From positions 1-39,808 of the forward strand of contig NZ_JAQITC010000018.1 in NCBI RefSeq assembly GCF_028618525.1: a stretch of 39,808 bases of DNA. Direction: 5' to 3'. The stretch comes from Bartonella sp. AU55XJBT. GTDB taxonomy: Bacteria > Pseudomonadota > Alphaproteobacteria > Rhizobiales > Rhizobiaceae. The stretch's first letter is position 1; every line of letters begins with the position of its first letter. The notes under the pieces were generated by a model. That model was not told the DNA's origin. It searched no databases and saw only the letters and a list, made by a program, of their open reading frames with translations. Shown here in pieces: positions 32,367 to 39,808 of the stretch. Position numbers and translations under genes: made by a program.

Positions 32367-34070
32367 ATGCCATTACCCTATCATACGCATATATTTAAGC
32401 TTGAACCAGCAACAAAAGAAGAAGTCAAAGAAGGTGTTTTAGATAGAAAGGCTCTTGCACCTGTTTCAGTGGGGAGTGCAGCAGCTTATGAGGTAGAATA
32501 TTTTGCAACTGCTGCTCAAGGGAAAAAGGCTGATGATGCTGTTGCTAAGAGAGATATTGGAGCTCTTGCTTACAAAGATAAGGTCACAATCAACGATATT
32601 GAAGCAAGTGGTGAAGCGCATGAGAATGCTATTTTATCAGGCGCTGGCTGGGTAAAAATATCGCCTTTAGGGATTGGCGATATGAAGGCTGCTACATATG
32701 ACCCGGACAATGTGGGGTCAAATGCATTTTCTATGGAAAATATGCACGAGGGTCCTAACAAAAAGATCTTAACCACAGAGGAAAGATCAAAGCTACGATG
32801 GTTGAGTCCTACGCAGCCAACGATGGAAAAATGGCGGAGGGGAGATGAAGGTGCTTATTATCCCATATCTCCAGTAGATCTCAAAAATACCATTCGTTAT
32901 TTTGTAGACTCAAAGTCTGTTGGTATGTCAAGATTGATCTATGATCCAGATAAAATAGCAAAAAATGCCTTTGATATGGAGAATATGAAAGAGGGGAACA
33001 CGCATCTTATTTTAACCCCTCAAGAACGTGCACAGGTTGCAAAAATTGATAAAATTGAAGATGTGGCACAGCACGCACAGGAAAGTGCACAACAAGGGCT
33101 TTATGCAGCCAGTGAGGCAAAGGATATTGCCAATGTTGCATTAAGTACAGCAAAGGATGCAAAAGTTCACGCTGTAGATGCGAAAAATACCGCTGAAGCT
33201 GCGCAAAAAACAGGAGATAGGGCACAAGCTGTAGCAAGTGTCGCACAAGAAACAGCGGATAGTGTACAGAAAAAAGTTGATCTCATTCAACCTCTTGCAA
33301 AACAAGACTGGATTGATGGCACAAAAACAGTGGATGCCCTTATCTCACCAGCCAAACTGATGGCTTCAATCAAAGCAAATAGTAGCCATAGCAGCGGCGG
33401 TGGCAACAATGGTGGCGGGGTAAGCAAACCTGTTGAAATTCTGATGACGGAAAGTGGAGATATTCCACTGCCTGCTGGTATTACTTCTGACACCGATATC
33501 GAAGTATGGGCTTGGGGTGGTGGAGGTGGTGGCGTTAAGGATGGCGGTGGCGGCGGTGGTCAATGCGTGCATGTTAAAATGAAAGGTTCTGATTTAGATA
33601 AATTAAAAACAGCTTACATTGGTCGTGGTGGTAAAGGCAACGACAGTAACATTTTGTGCAATGGTGGCAGAACAATGATCAAAGGTCTTGTTACAGCAGA
33701 AGGAGGATATTCCGTCTCCATGGCTCTCGTTAACTTTGGAGGGAAAGGCGGTGATGGAGGAGGAAACAGAGGGGGCAGCAGTGGGGAGAGTTTTATTTTT
33801 TCTGGTGGGAATGGTGGAGGAAGTGGAAGTGACGGCAAGAGAGCTGGTACCGGTGGAAGTTCTTTTCTTGGCGGCGGCGGTGGAGGTGGTGGTCAATGCA
33901 AGGGTTCTATCATGGGGCAGGGTGGTGAGAGTTACAAAGGTGGTAACGGTGGTAGAGGTGGTAAAGAATGTGGTGGTGGCGGCGGCGGATATTTTGATGG
34001 GAAACACGGAGGCGACAAAATTGGCGGCGACGGCGGTGACGGAGCAGTACTCATAAAGGTATATTTATAA
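32367..34070 (+). CDS. Tail fibre with coiled coil and glycine-rich tip
   Basis: 567 aa with AAGGA upstream. Residues ~110-220 hold two copies of a ~40-residue unit marked YDPD...AF.MENM.EG. Residues ~235-310 are an Ala-rich coiled coil (AQESAQQGLYAASEAKDIAN). The C-terminal ~200 residues begin with a beta strand (DIEVWAWGGGGGG) and are dominated by Gly runs, a glycine-rich tip like those of phage adhesins that pack polyglycine helices. Probably the host-range determinant. Confidence 0.78.
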   Translation: MPLPYHTHIFKLEPATKEEVKEGVLDRKALAPVSVGSAAAYEVEYFATAAQGKKADDAVAKRDIGALAYKDKVTINDIEASGEAHENAILSGAGWVKISPLGIGDMKAATYDPDNVGSNAFSMENMHEGPNKKILTTEERSKLRWLSPTQPTMEKWRRGDEGAYYPISPVDLKNTIRYFVDSKSVGMSRLIYDPDKIAKNAFDMENMKEGNTHLILTPQERAQVAKIDKIEDVAQHAQESAQQGLYAASEAKDIANVALSTAKDAKVHAVDAKNTAEAAQKTGDRAQAVASVAQETADSVQKKVDLIQPLAKQDWIDGTKTVDALISPAKLMASIKANSSHSSGGGNNGGGVSKPVEILMTESGDIPLPAGITSDTDIEVWAWGGGGGGVKDGGGGGGQCVHVKMKGSDLDKLKTAYIGRGGKGNDSNILCNGGRTMIKGLVTAEGGYSVSMALVNFGGKGGDGGGNRGGSSGESFIFSGGNGGGSGSDGKRAGTGGSSFLGGGGGGGGQCKGSIMGQGGESYKGGNGGRGGKECGGGGGGYFDGKHGGDKIGGDGGDGAVLIKVYL

Positions 34071-34083
34071 GGTGAATTGAACA

Positions 34084-34749
34084 ATGGCACGGAAAATAAG
34101 TAAAGACTGTTTATACTGTTTAAAAAAGTGGGAAGGTTTGCGCTTGCAGGCTTATCAAGATACTTCTGGCATATGGACGATTGGTTATGGTCATACGAAA
34201 AAAGCCGGTCAACCAACAGTTGTTGAGGGTATGGTGATTACGGAAAAAAAAGCCGAAACCATGCTTTTAGCAGATTTGCAGCAATATGAGAGAGCGGTAG
34301 AAAAAGCAGTTTGTGTGAATTTAAGCGATGAACAGTTTGGCGCTCTTGTTTCCTTTTGTTATAATGTGGGTATTGCAGCTTTCCAAAACTCTACATTGCT
34401 TAAAAGGCTTAATCGGGGGGATTATGAAGCCGTTCCCTTCGAATTACAAAAATGGACTAAAGCGGGAGGCAAACGTTTACAAGGTCTTGTACACCGGCGT
34501 GTAGCAGAAGCAGGGCTGTGGGCGAAAGGGGCTTATGTTTCTTCTAATTATCAAACAGTAGAAATGAACCAACCAACAGGGTTTCTTAAAGCAGAAGCAT
34601 TGGCACCCATTATTGGTTCGTTCTCAGGTCTTGGTGGATTTTTAGCGGGCAATGGACCCATTCAATGGGCATTAGCCGCTGTTATGATTTTAGCGGCATG
34701 TACGGGCATTTTCTTTGTTGCTAAACGCTTTCAGGAGCACCGCCTATGA
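34084..34749 (+). CDS. Endolysin (T4-type lysozyme, GH24) with C-terminal membrane segments
   Basis: 221 aa. The catalytic triad Glu17-Asp26-Thr32 (KKWEG; YQDTSGIWTIGYGH) keeps exactly the T4 lysozyme spacing. The lysozyme domain covers ~1-158. Two hydrophobic stretches follow (~178-195 and ~198-216, ALAAVMILAACTGIFFVA), an uncommon C-terminal anchor for a GH24 endolysin. It degrades peptidoglycan at lysis. AAGGTGA precedes the ATG, and its stop overlaps the i-spanin start (ATGATG). Confidence 0.92.
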   Translation: MARKISKDCLYCLKKWEGLRLQAYQDTSGIWTIGYGHTKKAGQPTVVEGMVITEKKAETMLLADLQQYERAVEKAVCVNLSDEQFGALVSFCYNVGIAAFQNSTLLKRLNRGDYEAVPFELQKWTKAGGKRLQGLVHRRVAEAGLWAKGAYVSSNYQTVEMNQPTGFLKAEALAPIIGSFSGLGGFLAGNGPIQWALAAVMILAACTGIFFVAKRFQEHRL

Positions 34750-34973
34750 TGTTATGGATGAAAAAAAATCTCATGCTCACAGGTGCGGCTTTCGCCGCTT
34801 TTTTTATAGTTTTAGCGAGAGTTTTTACCCTTGGCAAAAAGGCTGAACAGCAAAAACAAACAGAAAATTCTTTAAAGGCAGCAACAGCACGGCTTGAGGT
34901 GGAAAATGAAATTAATAAAAAAAGTGATGCTGATGTGCGTGCTGCTCTCTCTGACTGGTTGCGTGACCCATAA
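34746..34973 (+). CDS. Rz-like inner-membrane spanin subunit
   Basis: 75 aa: an N-terminal membrane segment (~9-26, LMLTGAAFAAFFIVLARVF), then a periplasmic coiled coil (KAEQQKQTENSLKAATARLEVENE). Short for an Rz protein. It overlaps the endolysin stop, and its 3' part overlaps the lipoprotein gene in another frame, the standard Rz/Rz1 layout. It disrupts the outer membrane at lysis together with the partner. Confidence 0.78.
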   Translation: MMLWMKKNLMLTGAAFAAFFIVLARVFTLGKKAEQQKQTENSLKAATARLEVENEINKKSDADVRAALSDWLRDP

Positions 34974-35124
34974 ATATGCTTCTTCTTGTATTGGTTGGTT
35001 GCCCATTTATTTAGACAAGAGAGATGTTAAGGTCATCAGTTCAAACTTAGCAAGAGAGATTTTAAAACATAATAAGCAGGGCGAACGCTTGTGTGGGTGG
35101 GAACATGGTAAGAAAAAAGGGTGA
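34906..35124 (+). CDS. Rz1-like outer-membrane lipoprotein spanin
   Basis: 72 aa. ATG 34906 has GAGG at 6-base spacing. A signal peptide ends in the lipobox LTGC with lipidated Cys19. The mature part (CIGWLPIYLDKRDV... REILKHNKQGERLCGW) resembles small phage proteins found after lysozyme genes; it is not the Pro-rich type of classical Rz1. The start lies 68 bases inside the Rz-like gene in the +1 frame. Confidence 0.75.
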   Translation: MKLIKKVMLMCVLLSLTGCVTHKYASSCIGWLPIYLDKRDVKVISSNLAREILKHNKQGERLCGWEHGKKKG

Positions 35125-35323
35125 AAAACACACAGAGCTTACAGAAGCGGAAAAAGAAATGCTTCAAGAAATGATCATTACCTACCAAAGTGTGAAAGTA
35201 ATGTCGCGTCTCATGAAGTGGATAGCATTTTTTCTTTTTTTACTTATCCTTGATTTTGCACGCCTCATGGATGCGATAGATAATATCATTGCACATTTAA
35301 AACAGTGGTTCACCAAAAATTAG
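35105..35323 (+). CDS. Small membrane protein, possible holin
   Basis: 72 aa starting at ATG 35105 (GGTGGGA upstream), overlapping the lipoprotein end by 20 bases. A charged helix (~8-25) precedes one hydrophobic segment (~38-56, WIAFFLFLLILDFARLMDA), then a basic tail. The lysis cassette needs a holin and this is the best candidate, but a single-segment protein in this position could also be an antiholin or unrelated. Confidence 0.6.
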   Translation: MVRKKGEKHTELTEAEKEMLQEMIITYQSVKVMSRLMKWIAFFLFLLILDFARLMDAIDNIIAHLKQWFTKN

Positions 35324-35350
35324 AGCCTACAAAACTTTTCCTTTAAAAAT

Positions 35351-36136
35351 ATGACAAAACAAGATTTTACACAGACACTGTTTGCGTGGATGGGTGGAAA
35401 ACATTATCTACGTAAGAAAATTATACCGATTTTAAATAGTATTGATCATGAAACCTATATTGAACCGTTTTTAGGTTCAGGGGTTATTTTTCTAAACAAA
35501 CGACCAGCGAAATATTCCGTCATTAATGATTTGAATGGAGAGATCACGAATCTGTTTCAATGTGTTCAAAATGACTTTGATGATTTAGCTAAACGATTGG
35601 AGTGGTTTGTTTGTTCAAGACAGTTGTTTTTTGAACTTGCTGCTATTGAACCAGAGAGCTTATCGAAAATTGAAAGAGCAGCACGCTTTTTGTTTCTTCA
35701 ACGTTGTGTGATGTATGGGAAAGAAGATTACTACTCTTTTAGCTTTGTAGGAAAAAAAACGGTAAGCTTTAATCCGGACAAACTTTTAGCAAGAATGAAA
35801 CGTGTTAGACAGAAGCTTCTGGATACAGTTATCTTAAATTTATCGTGGGAACGTGTTGTGGAGCTATTTGATGCGCCCGACAGTTTGTTTTATTTAGACC
35901 CACCTTATCTTATAAAGAAAAAGTGTTATAGCTCTGGAAATTTTGTTAAAGATGATTTTGCGCGCATGGCAAAAGTTCTTAAAGGTATTCAAGGAAAATT
36001 TGTCTTGAGTCTGAATGATTGTGATGCTGTTAGAGATATCTTTAAAGATTTTGACTTTTTAGAATTAGAGACCCTTTGGACATCCGGTACGGCAAAAAAA
36101 ACTCCCCGAAAAGAACTCTTGATTCGCAATAATTGA
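35351..36136 (+). CDS. D12-class DNA adenine N6-methyltransferase
   Basis: 261 aa. AdoMet motif FLGSG (40-44), catalytic DPPY (183-186) and the N-terminal WMGGKHYLRKKI stretch are those of Dam/DpnM-type enzymes. It methylates adenine in a short target; the site cannot be read from sequence. No restriction partner is nearby, so it is an orphan enzyme, perhaps protecting phage DNA from restriction. The ribosome site is weak; a start at 35390 is possible. Last gene before attR, a usual cargo position. Confidence 0.88.
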   Translation: MTKQDFTQTLFAWMGGKHYLRKKIIPILNSIDHETYIEPFLGSGVIFLNKRPAKYSVINDLNGEITNLFQCVQNDFDDLAKRLEWFVCSRQLFFELAAIEPESLSKIERAARFLFLQRCVMYGKEDYYSFSFVGKKTVSFNPDKLLARMKRVRQKLLDTVILNLSWERVVELFDAPDSLFYLDPPYLIKKKCYSSGNFVKDDFARMAKVLKGIQGKFVLSLNDCDAVRDIFKDFDFLELETLWTSGTAKKTPRKELLIRNN

Positions 36137-36232
36137 GGAAAATCATAAAAAGATTTGTTAGACTGATAAAAGTTATTAGAGAAAGCTGGCAAAAAGAATG
36201 CTCTTTGTAAAGGAAAGTGTGAAAATCCTATT

Positions 36233-36259
36233 CCCTAACCTAATTATATATACCCTAAC
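36233..36259 (+). promoter_or_regulatory. Pair of candidate integrase arm-type sites near attR
   Basis: CCCTAAC at 36233-36239 and again at 36253-36259, exactly 20 bp apart (about two helical turns), 59-85 bp from the attR core. Same orientation as the copies at 4224 and 4997. Confidence 0.45.
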
Positions 36260-36317
36260 TATTAAAAAATATTGATAAAATCAATGTATTATAGCATATA
36301 ATTTTATGATTCGAATT

Positions 36318-36348
36318 CAGGTACCCCAGCCATACTTTAATGAAATCA
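36318..36348 (+). repeat. attR core (right copy of 31-bp direct repeat)
   Basis: Identical to 4129-4159. Only the last part of the tRNA is present and T36317 would disrupt the T-stem, so no second functional tRNA exists here. Confidence 0.93.
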
Positions 36349-36572
36349 GTCAAGCAATTTTTAGGAAATTTTGAAAGCGGATTAAACCTCTTAGTGGTTT
36401 GTTGTTATTGATATCAAGTCTGGTAAGCTGAGAAATATCCATTTTTAGCGCGTTAACTCTCTAATACGCTAAGGTTCTTTTTGATGATTATTGCCAACAC
36501 AGTCTTTTAAAAGATTCTTTTTTATTAAGAGAGTGGGTTTAAATGATTGAGGCTCACTTAAGTAGATAAAAG

Positions 36573-37028
36573 CTAGTTGGATGGGTTATAGGAACACCAG
36601 CGAGCAATTTTTCGTATTCCGCCATCTTCATTACGTCGTACAGCATAAAAATAACGCTGATCAGGAAATATATTTCGTTGCATATCGCGGACAATATGTG
36701 CAGTATGGCCATAAGGTGCTACATAATCAATAAACCATACGTATTTTCCAGTCTGCCAGTCAGCATTGGGTAAAAGCTCTCCCTTTTCAAGCATAGATTG
36801 ATGATTTTTCTCATCTAAAAAAGCCCAAGTGATAAAGGCGCAAAATTCTCCACGTTCATTTTTATAGAGTTTATATTGCCCAGTCTGTAAAGCTGGTCCT
36901 AAATTTCGATCTATATCCCAGATTCGCCAGCGGCGGTATAAGGGAGATGTAAGCATTAAAACAACCATAGCTCCTAACGCTGTAAGAGGATCTATGAGTG
37001 AAGGTGATGAATTTTCATTTACAGACAT
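36573..37028 (-). CDS. HlyC-like toxin-activating lysine acyltransferase, catalytic His replaced
   Basis: 151 aa. The family pattern is clear: SPLYRRW, GPALQTGQY, FITWAFLDE, DWQTGKYVWFIDYVAPYGH. HlyC-type enzymes transfer fatty acyl groups from acyl-ACP to lysines of an RTX toxin. Asp101 (FIDYVAP) matches the conserved Asp92 of HlyC. The conserved His23 of HlyC (SPLHRNW) aligns with Tyr31 here, so activity is doubtful. It starts in the hlyD-like stop (TAATG), so it is last in the exporter operon. Confidence 0.82.
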   Translation of the reverse strand: MSVNENSSPSLIDPLTALGAMVVLMLTSPLYRRWRIWDIDRNLGPALQTGQYKLYKNERGEFCAFITWAFLDEKNHQSMLEKGELLPNADWQTGKYVWFIDYVAPYGHTAHIVRDMQRNIFPDQRYFYAVRRNEDGGIRKIARWCSYNPSN

Positions 37029-38353
37029 TATCTTTCCTTTAGAGATTGTTCTAAAACTTTGGTGATAGGTTCAAAGAAATAAGAAATGAGCCGCCGTTTT
37101 GAGGTAATGACATCCGTTGTCACAGTCATGCCAGGGATAAATTTAAGTTGTTTGTTATTCAAAGTGATGTGATCTTGGTCAATTTTGATTAAAACAGCGT
37201 AGGCACCATTAATTTCTTTATCATAGCGCGCTGTAGCGCCTACATTAACGACTGTACCGTGGATAACACCGAAACGTTCAGGTGGAAAGGCAGAAAACTT
37301 GATGTAAGCACGTTGGCCCTTTTCTAAAAAACCAATATCTCGATTATCAAAAAACGCTTCAACAATGAGACCGCCCGCACCAGGGACAATGCGCATGAGC
37401 GTTTTACCAGCCTCTACAAAGCCACCCAAAGTATGGATACTTAAATCATCGATACGTCCATCAACAGGTGCATAAAGTGATAAGTGGTCAAGATGGTATT
37501 GAGTGCTATCAAGCTTTGCTTTTAATCCTTGAAGATTCAGTTCTGTTTCACGCGAAAGTTGGCGATAGCGGGCGATTTCATCGGAAATGAGACTTTTCCG
37601 TTGTTGGCGGAGGGTGTTTATTTCGGCGGCATTTTCTTCCAAACGTCTTTGATTGGTTAAAATTTCATGCTCGACATTTTTAAAATCATGTAAACGCTCT
37701 AAATAAACCGCTTGGCTAATGACTTTTGTTTCCATCAGGCTTTTTGCAGCTTTTAATTTTCCTTGGCTTAATTGACGATCATCTTCCAACCTATCTAATT
37801 GCGCATGTTGTGTTGCACCGCTGCGCTCGACGCGGTCCGCTTGTGCTTTTAGCGCTCTTAATTTATCTTGGAGAGATTGAAGGGTAGCGCGAATGAGTTT
37901 TTCCCCTTCTATTCTTGCAGTCGTGTTGCCAGAAGGAGGAACTGGCAGATAGGCAAGCCCTTTGGTCACAAAATCTTCACCCAAAGGATCACTTTCATGC
38001 AAAGCTGTTAAAATAGCTGTTGCAATTTGTGCTTGAAGGGTTTGTTGCGCGATATCTGCTTGAACACGTGCACACTCATTGAGGGCTTCACGAGGATCTA
38101 ATTGAATAAGGAGATCACCTTGATGAACAAATTGCCCTTCTTTTACAAGGATTTTCTCAATGCGTCCTGTATTTTGCGCTTGGACCAGCTGAACGTAAGC
38201 GGTGGGAATAACACTTCCTTGCCCCCGTGCAACAATCTCTGTTTTTGCGATAAAGCTGCCGATTACAATAAAGAGAAATAAGGAGACCAAAACAGCAACC
38301 ACCATATGAAGCGTTGGTGACAAAGGGCGCAAATAGGGAGCTTTATCTGCCAT
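37028..38353 (-). CDS. hlyD: HlyD-family membrane fusion protein of a type I secretion system
   Basis: 441 aa. One N-terminal membrane segment (~16-36, MVVAVLVSLFLFIVIGSF) is followed by the lipoyl half-motif (ARGQGSVIPTAYVQLVQAQNTGRIEKILVKEG), a long periplasmic coiled coil (~90-285), and the second lipoyl and beta-barrel part (LYAPVDGRIDDLSIHTLGG; VEAFFDNRDIGFLEKGQRA). It links the ABC exporter to an outer-membrane TolC-like channel. It overlaps the exporter gene by 11 bases and hlyC-like by a TAATG start/stop. Confidence 0.92.
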   Translation of the reverse strand: MADKAPYLRPLSPTLHMVVAVLVSLFLFIVIGSFIAKTEIVARGQGSVIPTAYVQLVQAQNTGRIEKILVKEGQFVHQGDLLIQLDPREALNECARVQADIAQQTLQAQIATAILTALHESDPLGEDFVTKGLAYLPVPPSGNTTARIEGEKLIRATLQSLQDKLRALKAQADRVERSGATQHAQLDRLEDDRQLSQGKLKAAKSLMETKVISQAVYLERLHDFKNVEHEILTNQRRLEENAAEINTLRQQRKSLISDEIARYRQLSRETELNLQGLKAKLDSTQYHLDHLSLYAPVDGRIDDLSIHTLGGFVEAGKTLMRIVPGAGGLIVEAFFDNRDIGFLEKGQRAYIKFSAFPPERFGVIHGTVVNVGATARYDKEINGAYAVLIKIDQDHITLNNKQLKFIPGMTVTTDVITSKRRLISYFFEPITKVLEQSLKER

Positions 38354-39808
38354 TTTTTGCCTCCAAATCAGTAAAGTTTAAGACGGTTGCATGCTGAGGA
38401 AAGAGGTCACTTTTGTGGGTAATAACAAGAACAATACGTTCTTGCGAAAGTTTATATAAATGCTCAACAATTTGTGCACTGACAGTGTCATCCAATGCGG
38501 AAGTAGGTTCATCCAAAATAAGCAGGCTTGGGTTTATCAGAAAGAAACAAGCTAAAGCCAAGCGTTGGCGCTGACCACCTGATAAAAAACCACCTTGCTC
38601 TCCTACTTGAGTATTAAGTCCTAAAGGCAACTGAGCAATCAAATCATGGCAAGCACTAACATATAGTGCAGCGTCGATTTCATCTTTAGTGGCATCTGGT
38701 TTAGCAAGAAGCATATTCTCAAGAATGGTTCCGGAAAAAAGGCAAGGATTTTGAGGAAAATACGCGATTGTTTCACGCACGCTACGGACATCAAAATTCT
38801 GTAAAGGTTGGGCATTAATCAATATCTTTCCGCTTGTTGGGGGGTAAAGTCCACAAAGGAGCTTCGCCAAGGTTGTTTTTCCGCACCCTGAAGGACCAAG
38901 TAACATAATTGGTTGCCCAGGTTGTAAACAGACATCAAGATGATTGATAATGGACTTATCTCCATAAGAAAAACAGAGATTGTTGGCTTCAAGATGAGGA
39001 GGAGCGCTGAGTTGAAGAGGCGGCTTTTCTTCTTCCCATTCTGAAGGGGAGTTAAGAATATCGCCCAAACGAAGACGAGAGATTTTCAAATGCTGCCATT
39101 CTTCCCATAGGGATGCAAGGCTTAAGATAGGACCAGAAACATTTCCAGCGAGGAGATGAAAGGCAATAAGTTGTCCTAGCGTAATTTGGTTTTGAAGAAC
39201 TGCCTGAGCACCAAAAAAGATAATAAAAATAGTGAAAAGATCACCAAAAATATGACTCATGGCTCCATTGAGAAGATGCAATTTACTGGTTGTAAGGCTT
39301 TGATCTAAACTACGGGCTAAAGTTTCTTGCATCCGTATTGTATGGGCTGGCTCCTTTACATGCGCTTTGATGGCTTCAAGATTGGTAAAACTTTCAATAA
39401 GGCGTGATTGATGGGCAGCTTGAAGAGTGAAAGCACGGCGTAATTGGCGGCGCAAGAAGGGACCGACTAGCGCTAAAGAACCCATTTGTAAAGGTAAAAC
39501 AATAAGGACAATAAAGGTCAGTTTTGGACTAATGGAAAAGAGTGCAGCAATATAAATAATGGCAAAGAGAACATTTAGCACAGTTGTGGCGATGGTTCCT
39601 GTTAAAAAACCGCGAATTGTATCAACTTCTCCAATACGTGAAAACAATTCTCCCACTTGCCAACGGCGTAAAGTGGGCAAAGAGAGACTTAAAAGATGGG
39701 TGTAAATGCGCCGTCCAAATTCTAGCGTAAGCCGATTGGCTAAATAAGCTCCTAAGTAGCCTGAAAGAGTGCTAAGAGCTGTGCTAAACAGCATGATAGC
39801 AACCATCA
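38343..39808 (-). CDS. hlyB: HlyB-family ABC exporter, 5' part outside the window
   Basis: At least 487 C-terminal residues are present; the family is ~700, so the N-terminal C39-like domain and first membrane helices lie beyond the edge. Visible parts: membrane domain (~1-260) and nucleotide-binding domain with Walker A GPSGCGKTT, Q-loop FPQNPCLF, signature LSGGQRQRL, Walker B LLILDEPTSALDD and H-loop ITHKSD. It exports an unfolded substrate in one step with HlyD. The apparent Met at 39806 is internal. Confidence 0.92.
   Translation of the reverse strand, partial: MVAIMLFSTALSTLSGYLGAYLANRLTLEFGRRIYTHLLSLSLPTLRRWQVGELFSRIGEVDTIRGFLTGTIATTVLNVLFAIIYIAALFSISPKLTFIVLIVLPLQMGSLALVGPFLRRQLRRAFTLQAAHQSRLIESFTNLEAIKAHVKEPAHTIRMQETLARSLDQSLTTSKLHLLNGAMSHIFGDLFTIFIIFFGAQAVLQNQITLGQLIAFHLLAGNVSGPILSLASLWEEWQHLKISRLRLGDILNSPSEWEEEKPPLQLSAPPHLEANNLCFSYGDKSIINHLDVCLQPGQPIMLLGPSGCGKTTLAKLLCGLYPPTSGKILINAQPLQNFDVRSVRETIAYFPQNPCLFSGTILENMLLAKPDATKDEIDAALYVSACHDLIAQLPLGLNTQVGEQGGFLSGGQRQRLALACFFLINPSLLILDEPTSALDDTVSAQIVEHLYKLSQERIVLVITHKSDLFPQHATVLNFTDLEAKNGR

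Larger units (their letters stand above)
4129..36348. mobile_element. Complete-looking temperate podovirus-like prophage in tRNA-Gln
   Basis: The element is bounded by a 31-bp perfect direct repeat at the 3' end of tRNA-Gln. The tyrosine integrase gene lies next to attL. Contents in order: TA module, integrase, recombination genes, immunity region, replication genes with an internal origin, second TA module, membrane cargo, packaging, head, tail, ejection, fibre and lysis genes, and a DNA methylase. Gene order from portal to ejection proteins follows the P22 plan, but the major capsid protein is of the N4-gp56 family. There is no sheath or tape-measure gene, which fits a short tail. No essential phage gene looks broken. 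Confidence 0.93.
36137..36572. other. Right prophage end, attR and flank; no gene
   Basis: AT-rich. It contains two CCCTAAC heptamers (36233, 36253), attR (36318-36348), and a weak AAACC-N7-GGTTT hairpin (36384-36400) on the host side. No reading frame is supported. Confidence 0.6.

Noticed and set aside
33603..34007. 134-codon minus-strand Thr-rich frame and other frames over the glycine-rich tip
   Set aside because: Shadows of GGT/GGC runs.
36310..36348. Second tRNA-Gln at attR
   Set aside because: Only the 3' portion is present, and T36317 breaks the T-stem; the 5' half is absent.
36573..39808. Type I secretion genes as prophage cargo
   Set aside because: They lie outside attR, on the host side of the tRNA-derived repeat.

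Overview
The window is a low-GC bacterial chromosome segment carrying a complete-looking tailed-phage prophage of about 32 kb between two blocks of host genes. Family content (Fe-type SodB, oligopeptidase B, an RTX-type ABC exporter, ERF plus YqaJ recombination genes) and overall style suggest a low-GC alphaproteobacterium; Bartonella is my best guess. That is inference from family resemblance, not a database match.

Layout. 1-4068: host DNA with ptrB (+) and sodB (-), then about 880 bases without a gene. 4069-4143: intact tRNA-Gln(TTG), the integration target. 4129-4159 and 36318-36348: a 31-bp perfect direct repeat (attL/attR) made of the tRNA 3' end plus downstream bases. 4160-36317: prophage. 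36573-39808: host genes in leftward order hlyB-like (cut by the window edge), hlyD-like and hlyC-like, i.e. a type I secretion locus with a toxin-acyltransferase homologue.

The prophage is arranged like lambda. A leftward early block runs from PL through an acidic protein, a beta-helix repeat protein, an ERF annealase, a YqaJ exonuclease and a small protein to the integrase. The CI/LexA-like repressor (-) faces a Cro-like protein (+). Two operator pairs, one at PL (8970-9024) and one at PR (9762-9816), have the same 33-bp internal spacing. A rightward early block holds a RuvC-like resolvase, a replication protein whose gene contains eight 11-bp iterons, an AT-rich stretch and a dyad (probable origin), then ssb and small genes. 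Two HigBA toxin-antitoxin modules are present, one next to attL and one in the early region. A pair of membrane-protein genes on the opposite strand (14511-15733) looks like lysogen cargo.

A promoter-terminator leader (15880-16013) precedes the late operon, as lambda PR'/tR' does. The late genes are tightly packed: small and large terminase, P22-like portal, scaffold, N4-gp56-type capsid, adaptor, gp10-like tail protein, S74-chaperone tail protein, two large presumed ejection proteins, a virion transglycosylase, a tail-collar fibre, a small protein with a perfect terminator hairpin inside its reading frame, a glycine-rich fibre, endolysin, overlapping spanins, a possible holin and a D12-class DNA adenine methylase. 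I see no frameshift or stop that breaks an essential phage gene, so the prophage may be inducible.

The most interesting items are the 11-bp iteron origin, the matched PL/PR operators with a probably leaderless cro-like mRNA, the late leader with its long-range inverted repeat, the intragenic terminator at 32132-32160, the CCCTAAC candidate integrase arm sites, the two related TA modules, the opposite-strand membrane pair, and an HlyC homologue with Tyr where the catalytic His should be.
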